DNA of 64,000 nt, taken from Melampsora larici-populina 98AG31 (lineage: Eukaryota > Basidiomycota > Pucciniomycetes > Pucciniales > Melampsoraceae). The stretch spans positions 1,094,168-1,158,167 of the forward strand of contig NW_006768767.1 in NCBI RefSeq assembly GCF_000204055.1. The letters are read 5' to 3'. The notes below the pieces were generated by a model. That model ran no database searches. It saw nothing but the letters and a program-made list of their open reading frames with translations, and was not told where the DNA came from. Below, one piece after another: positions 57,255 to 64,000 of the stretch; within the stretch, counting starts at the first letter, position 1; each line of letters begins with the position of its first letter. The position numbers were made by a program, and so were the translations under genes.

Positions 57255-57720
57255 TCATAAATCCTCAGTAGTATATTCTCGAAGATAAATGAGGTAGCAG
57301 TCGGATGTCCAACGGCCTAACCGTTGGATGTCGGCATGTCCTACGCCCAGTGCGTTTTGTAGAGACGCGCCTCCAACGCGGAAGGAATGGCCTGACAGAC
57401 CGGTGAGTCCTTCGGCGTCCCATATTTGTTTACATCGCCGAACGACAATCGTCCTTGTGAGATTGATACGTATGTCGCCCTCGAAATAACCAAACAGAGA
57501 GTCATTCGGTTCTAACGCGGATGATAACCTCCGTCGTATCGCTGCGACAGGACAAAGCATGTTGGGTTGTGCGTTAAGAAGAATTGGTTGTGGCTGGCCG
57601 GCCTTCGCCGTTTTTGCACCTCGCACCGCCAACGTGACGGATCCCAGCGCCGAAGGTGACTGCAGAACGTCGGTGCACAATACCGAGTTGATCCAGGCAG
57701 GCTTTCCAACTCTAGAATCG
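57255..57720 (-). pseudogene. Tyrosine recombinase, N-terminally truncated
   Basis: The open frame enters from the border at 57720 (DSRVGKPAWINSVLCTDVLQ) and ends at 57255. The C-terminal catalytic signature is complete: GHSFRVGGASLQ gives H-x-x-R, GRW follows at the expected distance, and YLIYLREY holds the nucleophilic tyrosine. The first catalytic arginine and the N-terminal half are missing. Such enzymes integrate circular cDNA of DIRS/Ngaro elements by site-specific recombination. The family call between DIRS, Ngaro and Crypton relies on the split repeats downstream. Confidence 0.75.
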
Positions 57721-57925
57721 GGAATGTAAATTTTCCTCTGTACTACCCCAATCTAATTGTCAAGATCAACCTCTGTATGAGCTGTCCCTCGTTGAGGTAA
57801 CTGTGACACCCCTCAGGTTGTGGGCGCGCCAAGGCGTGTTTTTTTGTAATTTTTCACGCCGAGGCGCCACTTGGTGCGCCCGGCGCGTTTTCTTACAAAA
57901 AAATTGCCGACAACCAAAATGTTGT
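57721..57925 (+). repeat. 205-bp direct repeat, copy 2
   Basis: Second copy of 55802-56006. Here the sequence continues into the full MITE (57813-58206), so this copy is likely the original locus. Confidence 0.9.
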
Positions 57926-58206
57926 TTATACGTTGTCATTTATTCTACGTTTGTATTGCTAGAGCTGTCTACCACCACCAAATTACCTTTTGGAGGTTAG
58001 AAAAGCTAAAAAGAGCTGTCTTCAAAGCTCACAGCAAGGATCCAAGTCTCCAATATTGGTGACAGGACATAGAAGTTGAACTTCAAAGATCTGGTGCGTT
58101 TTTTGAATGGCGCGCCGACCCCGATTTTGCCGATTTCTTTGACACCTAGGCGCGCCCTTAAAAAGGCGCGTCGAAGCGCGTTTTTTGCGCCGCGCCCACA
58201 ACCTGA
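57813..58206. mobile_element. hAT-like MITE, 394 bp, perfect 8-bp target duplication
   Basis: GACACCCC flanks both ends (57805-57812 and 58207-58214). The inverted ends start TCAGGTTGTGGGCGCG. The subterminal regions are GC-rich with GGCGCGCC-like blocks in both orientations. No coding sequence. It ends 157 bases before the ATG of fusion gene B and so sits in its promoter or leader. Confidence 0.85.
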
Positions 58207-58363
58207 GACACCCCATATTCCTGCAACTTTCGCGCCCTCGCCTGAAATGGACTGGTGTGTACCGTCGCAGGTTTGGGGAACACTCTCAATCTTATTCTCG
58301 TTTGCTATCAACACTCATCTTCGTCTCAAAATCATCAAATATTCAATCGTGCAAATCAACGTT

Positions 58364-60101
58364 ATGGACGCTCGATATTGGTACAATCATAAACAACCTG
58401 GGATCGCAACCGAGACGTATTGTAGTCCAGAGTTTGTATACAGACTTCATGACATTGCAAAATGTATCCCCCAGTTAAAGCAAACTGGCGAAAACTTCAG
58501 TGTATGGGAAAAGCATCTAAAGGTCATGATAGGCGTTCTCACTGGGTCATCTGTCTACCTCCTAGACGAGTTACACAAACACGATCCCAAATTCAACCGG
58601 GCAGTTCTCACTCTTATATTCTGGTCAATTGACGAACAACTTCAACAGGATCTTAACATCGATGGGTCTGCTGGAGATGTCTTCCAATTCTTGGCCGGTC
58701 GATTCCGATCAAATCCTTCATCCCAAAGTATCTTGGCTCGGGCCGATGTTCCAGAAGAAGTTTTAGAAAACATTGTGAACATAGTTTACCACCAGTCCTT
58801 TGACGAGAAATCCCAACTCACGGAAAGAAAACAGGAGCGTATGTCACAGATCCTGCAGAAAGATCATGATCATCAAGTATACTCGGATCACGGTGGTCCA
58901 CCAATTCTTGATACCTTTCAAACCTTGGCGGTGGTCAATCGAAAGTTTTACAGGCTTTGTCTTCCCAAGTTGTGGCAGGTAAAGCCATTTCTTGCATGCA
59001 TTCCAGCTTTGATCTACGTACCTTGAAACTTAAGTGTGCTTATTCGACCTTGTCTAATGAAACTGTCAGCACCTTCAATTTCCGAGCGCCCTTCCTGCTC
59101 ACATGTCACTTTGGACAGAGGGTATACTGTTGAGGCACGGACAACTAGTCAAATCTTTCGCATTTGAATTAGAAGATTTGACCCTTGAAGATAAAGAGCT
59201 TTCGGAGTTGGAAAGGAGTATTCACGATAATACAGATCCATACGGTAATATCCGCCACGTGATAAGAAACGGAATCGGACTGGTAAACATTGAGAAGATT
59301 TTTAGAGCATGTCCTTCTATAAATTCGGTCGAAATAAATATCACAGAAGTTGTAGATCAAGCAGATTTGTTTACTGCCATCACGGTCCGCTTGAAGGGTC
59401 TACTTTCACTTCTTCCTCAACTTCAACATTTAGCATTAATGGACTACGCATACGCAAGTCTTCCAGGTGCATATGTGATTGATCTTCTCAAAAAGCTGCC
59501 GTCTCTTGTATCATTGGGACTCAATGCCTTCGAATTTGGTGCAGAAGCATCCACAGAAGAATCTTTGGGATGGAACCTGGCCCAGCATCAGAACCTTCGC
59601 AAATTACGTCGCGAGAATGTCACTTGCAAAGATCAAACTTGGACCTTAAACTCTTGGCCTCAACGGCTTACAACTCTTGAGCTTTCCTCTTGTACCGGAT
59701 TAACAGCTGGCATGGTTCAAAAAATACTCAGCGGTTCTGCCCCCTTTCTGACTCGACTCACGATTTATCTTGATCGCTGCCAAGACAAATCACATGTCAA
59801 TGATTCGACTGATCTTCCGGCTCTTAAACACCTCGTCCTAGATGGCGGCGCCGGCTTTGGTCTCCTTACCAGCTTTAAGGGCTGTAAAGATCTAGAGCTG
59901 ATTCAATACCGTCGTAAATTGTACAATAATCAATGGGACACGGTGAAGCATTTTTTGTCTACCAATACATGGCCTAATCTCTTGGTGTTGGGTCTTAGTC
60001 ATTCAGCGACCAGTACTAATCGAAGCAATTCAATAGTACTGACTAAAAAGGACGTGGATGAACTTTGGAATTCTTTCAAAATCAAACTCTTGATCAATTG
60101 A
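58364..60101 (+). CDS. Gag-like / F-box / LRR fusion protein B, 548 residues
   Basis: Exons are 58364-58978 and 59070-60101 (GT-AG intron), with the splice point right after the F-box LWQ, as in paralogue A. I start at MDARYW because it aligns with the start of A; the frame is open further upstream but through MITE sequence. The N-terminal gag-like block has QTGENFSVWEKHLKVMIG, AVLTLIFWSIDEQLQQDL and GSAGDVFQFLAGRFRS. The F-box reads RADVPEEVLENIVNIVY and FQTLAVVNRKFYRLCLPKLW. LRR-like repeats fill exon two, and both paralogues end with a TKKDVDE-W motif. Overall it is about half identical to A by eye. Expected role: substrate receptor of an SCF ubiquitin ligase. Confidence 0.7.
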
Positions 60102-62701
60102 AGCATAAATTCATCTGGCTGGGATCAAGAATGTTTGGTATACAATATGATATCCCACAAATTCATGATCTTTATCGTCTTCCAAGAACTCTTTTGTTTC
60201 GCTTCAATTTTACCTCTTGTTAAAGCTAGTCGACAGTACTCTGGTGAACGATTGTGCAGATATGTGATATGCTTGAGGAAGGTGATCGATTCTACCATTA
60301 ATTTCAACAAGTACCAATCAATCAGTTTTGATTCTATTCCCTTTTGGCATAAGAGTCAAGCACTTTGTGTTCAGCAAATTCAAGATCATGAATCCAGAGT
60401 AAGGTAATGCCTCAAGTTGATCGAAAACTTGAAACACTATCAAGTATCTATTCGATGTCCTGCATTGACCCTATCGCGATGGCTGACTTAAATCCTCAAG
60501 AAGCCTGATTTTATCATCTCAGACTCTGATACAATCTTCCCATAAACAGTCGAACACAAAATGCATCTTCTCTCCTTACCTTTACAAACATTGCATATCC
60601 ACTTTGTGATACGTGAATTTCATCAAGTGTTTTAAATACGATCAACCTTTCCCTTCTTTTGTTCTCAAGGGGTCTTACTCTTCACCACTTACCTGAGATT
60701 TCATTTCACTTATTCTCATTTGTCCGACATACAATCCAAAATCCCTCAACGGTTTTGGAGCTATGAAGGAGGGCTATTTTTAGATTTTGACCCCCTGGGT
60801 CCATAGTGAGGGTCTCGCATCTTCGGTACCGCGTCTATGAGAACATCAAAACCAACTCTTCAGAAATACATTCAGGCATCACAAACAGTTTTGTACTTCT
60901 TTTCTTCAACCAATTGATTTTTTTGGCATTCACCTCAAACCACTATGGTCAATACAAATATTTTCAAGTTCAATCATGATGTAGTAATGTAAGTACAACA
61001 TGTTCAATATCTTGTTGTATCAAACTCCATCTCACACTGATTTGAATTTTTGGCCATTGTTGACCCAATTCTTGCATTGGTTTCAGAAGAGGACCCCTTA
61101 GCACAAGATATGACACAGTTGGAACTTATCAGCACAGACAATTCCTGGTGGATCATTTTGCTTGGTATGATATGGACAAAACCAATTATCAAATGATCAT
61201 AAAGTGGAAAATCAAAAACCCCAATGGTTTCAAAAAATTCTACAACTTTTTAAATCCACCTAGGAGTGATCATTGACCTTATATTCTACTATCTATGATT
61301 GGCCCTGGTGCTGCCAAACAAAAAATAAATCCTGGAGAAAAATCAAGAAGATCAAATTCAAGCATATTTAACTAAGAATGATAATCTGACTAGGAATGAT
61401 GGTTTGAATACTTCACAACCAACTATGAGACTCCCAGAAGTCATACAAGATATTGGTGTAAGGCATTCAGCCTCAGGTCATGGTTGTTCAGCAGTTGATC
61501 AAGTAGTCTATATTGATCCAGGAATTTGAACATTTTGGTTCAGGTTGAGCCCTGACAGACTTGAGGTGTGGACTAAAACCTGGATAGGCTTACTCATATT
61601 CATCCCTAAATGATATGAATACTAAATTGACAGTGTACCTTGCACAGGGATAGTATTGGCACATTGGGCTTTTTATCAGACTTGAGAGTTTGCCTATAAA
61701 AACTGCCAAATTACGCATGACGGCCCCGGAGGGTCTGACTCGAACTGCAACAACTGAAAGCCCAATGGGGCGGAAGCTACAACGATCATGTCCCTAGTGA
61801 TAAAGGAATACAACCCCCAATAGAGAAAAGGGAGGGATGGTGGGTACAAAAAATTTGTATCTAGATAACTTTGTATGAAGAGAGTAGAGAAACGGATTTG
61901 GAGAAACCGTGATAACAAAGTGGATGAATCGAAAAGATACAAATCAGTGAGGAAAAGAGAAGGATCTAATACAACAGATCATAGGTTTTTGATAAGATGG
62001 TAAAGAGCTACGCGTGAAAACTGCTGTGCTAAAAACCATAAGTTAGTAAGATCCTCCTGAGATTTTCGGAGACGCGTCTTTTTCACAAACTCAGATCGTC
62101 TTTCAAAGCCACTTTGCCGGCCCCAATTCCTGTAAGTTAAAACAAGTTCCAACTACCAAACAAACATTGCTCACAAAAATTTGGGAAAAAACACTTACAG
62201 TGTTAATACTCTACCCAAAACTCCAATTCAAGACTTATCTACGTACATGGGAAGGGACTATTGGAGAACATTGGACCAATCAAAGAGGTGCCTGCTCAGT
62301 CAGCTTCTGATACTCAGGAAGGTGTCTTCTTGGGTGACCGGCAAATGCGCCAAGAGAGTTCCTGCAATAACTGTGAAAATTTGTTTGCTCTTATTCACCC
62401 CAATTATTACCCCACTCAAAAGCTCCTTGAGGAGTTGGGATTTGATCACCAGAGTTCTTTCAAAAAAGACAAACTCATGACATCCCTCTGTCTTGAAGAT
62501 AAGGGGTTATCATTTGGTGCTGCTACTAAGCTTATATCAGCTCATTCTTGTCATGAGATTTGTGTTAACCAAAAGAACCCATATGTATGCAGTAGTTAAT
62601 CAATTAACTCTGTATACCTGTACACTTAGGGAATACAGATATCTTCTGGAAATTTCCAGAAGTTTTTTTCAAGACGTCAGAACCCTTAGTTTATAATACA
62701 A
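60102..62701. other. Intergenic; faint transposon-like remnants
   Basis: No intact gene. A stretch near 62260-62599 (+) reads as a cysteine-containing peptide (RQESSCNNCENLFALIHPNY) ending in TAA, without start, domain or partner exons; it may be a decayed mobile-element fragment. The rest, including 61700-62020, shows no coding character. Confidence 0.35.
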
Positions 62702-62703
62702 TA

Positions 62704-62849
62704 GGGGTTCTCAAAGTAGACCTTGTTTCAAGAAAACCCAGATGACCCGGTTGCTTTTTGGCAGTAACTTTGTCTATTGAGTTGACATTTTTTTGACAGA
62801 TCACAGCCAAAAATTCAACTGGGTCAACTGGGTCTACTTTGAGAACCCC
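62704..62849. mobile_element. Stowaway-like MITE 3, TA target duplication
   Basis: 146 bp flanked by TA (62702-62703, 62850-62851), with inverted ends GGGGTTCTCAAAGTAGACC. The end motif GGxxCTCAAAG is shared with the MITEs at 44447 and 45308. Confidence 0.75.
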
Positions 62850-62973
62850 TAATGCATTCAACTTTGCCACATTACAGAACACCAGAACACACCAAAAGAA
62901 ACTTCTGGTGTTCTGGAAGAAGATAGTTGTATACCCTGATTCTCTGTAAAGGGTTCTGGACTTGTAAACAATA

Positions 62974-63648
62974 GTGGTGTACAAACCTACAGCACAACAT
63001 GAGAGCCCACGTCAAAAACCCATGAAAACCCAACTTCTTTTTGTTTTTTTTGATGGGTTGCCCTGGGAAGGTTTAAACACCCCAACTCTCATCTCACCCT
63101 AAAACATGCCTAGAGTTGGTAGGCAGTAGACTAAAGGATCTGGTGATTGTGTGTCATCACCTAACAATAAATTTTTGATTTCTTCATATTGCAAAAGTTG
63201 AAACAAAACAAAAAGCAAAAAACTTATATATCAGCATATATCAGATAGACTAGAAAAGCAGCATATAACAGATAGAACCTTTTTTGAATTTGATGGATTC
63301 AATCTGATTGGATTGAACATAGCCAGAGAAGAGACACACATGAGTCTATTGAACCAAATTGGATTGATTGTGATGTACAAAGAACATGAATCAAATCAAA
63401 TCAAATCACATCAATTGTGATTGATCTTTGATATAAAAAGTTTACTTTTTTGGGTGTGTTGCATTGGAAAGGAAGGGGAAGGGGTAGTTGAGACTGAGTA
63501 GGACTGAGTCCATATCAAACCCCCCTGATTTTCAATTTGATGAGTTAAACCCATGTGAAACAACCCGTCAAAAAAACCCAAAAAGAAGTTGGGTTTTCAT
63601 GGGTTTTTGACATAGGTTTTCATGTTGGGCTGTATGTTTGTGCACCAC
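62974..63648. mobile_element. MITE with about 75-bp inverted ends, TA target duplication
   Basis: Flanked by TA (62972-62973 and 63649-63650). The ends GTGGTGxACAAACxTACAGC are inverted, and the arms match for about 75 bp through GTCAAAAACCCATGAAAACC and CAACTTCTTTTTG. About 530 bp of AT-rich interior has no gene. Confidence 0.75.
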
Positions 63649-63650
63649 TA

Positions 63651-64000
63651 ATGTGAGACAAAAACCAGGATTCACACACATCACTACCCACATAGTTGCC
63701 TTGGTGACAAACGTCCGAGGAGTCCTTGGATGGCCCTCCCAAGGAAAAGGGCACCCAAGGAATACTTCCGAGGAAAATTTTGGCCCTTGCCATTGCCTTG
63801 GATTGGATTGTCAGAGGGAGCTTCCCCAACGCTGGATCACTACGCTACACAGCGCTATCAGGACCAATCCGGATAGCGTAGATGAGCAAGTTATCATGAT
63901 AATGTAATAACGTTATTCTGGGGACCATTAGCTAACACTTTTTGATCAGCGTAACTTGAACAAGCTAACGAACAAATCGAAACTGCAAAAATGTAACTGT
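63651..64000. other. Window edge; no gene supported
   Basis: Contains imperfect CCAAGGAA/CCTTGG repeats near 63700-63800. An open frame crosses the region but has no coding character I can support; the sequence is cut by the window end. Confidence 0.3.

Larger units (their letters stand above)
56209..57720 (-). mobile_element. 3' end of a DIRS/Ngaro-like tyrosine-recombinase retroelement
   Basis: On the minus strand the order is: truncated tyrosine recombinase (57720-57255), 242-bp repeat (57115-56874), 424-bp spacer, and a second 242-bp repeat (56450-56209). This is the arrangement B1-A2-B2 seen at the 3' end of elements with split direct repeats; the A1 copy and the rest of the element are absent. 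The recombinase stops exactly at the border of the 205-bp duplication at 57721, so the fragment was cut there. Cryptons also encode such recombinases but lack split repeats. Confidence 0.65.

Noticed and set aside
55802..57925. LTR retrotransposon with 205-bp LTRs
   Set aside because: The repeats do not start TG and end CA, contain part of an independent MITE, and one border cuts the recombinase gene; a duplication at the insertion fits better.
57803..58062. Open frames in the 205-bp repeat and MITE upstream of gene B
   Set aside because: They run through inverted-repeat sequence and are explained by the GC-rich MITE ends.
58076..58363. In-frame N-terminal extension of fusion gene B
   Set aside because: It lacks an ATG aligned with paralogue A and is mostly MITE sequence; the ATG at 58364 matches the start of A.
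1..64000. CRISPR arrays, tRNA and rRNA genes
   Set aside because: I looked for regular spacer-repeat arrays and for tRNA-type B boxes and found none I could support; covariance search was not possible here.

Overview
The window looks like nuclear DNA of a basidiomycete, most likely a rust fungus (Pucciniales, for example a Melampsora-like genome). The reasons are AT-rich DNA, many short introns (about 45-175 nt) with GT-AG and a few GC-AG borders, a single alternative oxidase, several lineage-specific proteins with signal peptides, and heavy loading with non-LTR, tyrosine-recombinase and DNA transposons and their short non-autonomous derivatives. The organism is an inference from gene content; no rRNA or mitochondrial marker is present.

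Layout. 0.5-6.6 kb: a decayed Tad1/I-like LINE on the minus strand, split by a hAT-like insertion. 8.6-9.5 kb: a CipC-like (DUF3759) gene in eight small exons. 10.7-15.6 kb: a secreted protein gene with its own TATA box, a 410-residue protein with an N-terminal hydrophobic segment, and a divergent decayed gene. 16.85-17.13 kb: a textbook 8-bp-TSD MITE. 17.4-19.4 kb: alternative oxidase (10 exons). 20.5-24.6 kb: repeat-rich, with a 763-bp foldback element, a secreted-protein gene and a broken copy of the alternative oxidase 3' end. 24.7-27.6 kb: dephospho-CoA kinase and a TFIIIA-like zinc-finger gene, divergently arranged. 30.0-31.2 kb: a CmcJ/NvfI-type oxidoreductase with a signal peptide. 33.8-35.1 kb: a large predicted secreted protein. 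36.2-40.9 kb: two disordered serine-rich proteins of unknown role, divergent. 41.5-43.65 kb: a 13-exon METTL3/IME4 m6A methyltransferase. 45.9-46.4 kb: a cysteine-rich small secreted protein. 47.5-48.1 kb: remnant of TFB3/MAT1. 48.4-50.2 and 58.4-60.1 kb: two paralogues joining a Copia-gag-like N-terminus to an F-box and leucine-rich repeats. Between them lie a Tc1-like transposase, a decayed gene and the 3' end of a DIRS/Ngaro-like tyrosine-recombinase element. 60.1-64 kb: intergenic sequence with two more MITEs.

How parts relate. Housekeeping genes (coenzyme A synthesis, 5S rRNA transcription, m6A writing, respiration bypass) are interleaved with candidate host-interaction genes and with mobile DNA. 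Many decayed copies carry stop codons that are most simply read as C-to-T changes at CGA, CAA or CAG codons. The exon joins given for spliced genes were derived by hand from splice sites and reading-frame continuity and were not checked against transcripts.
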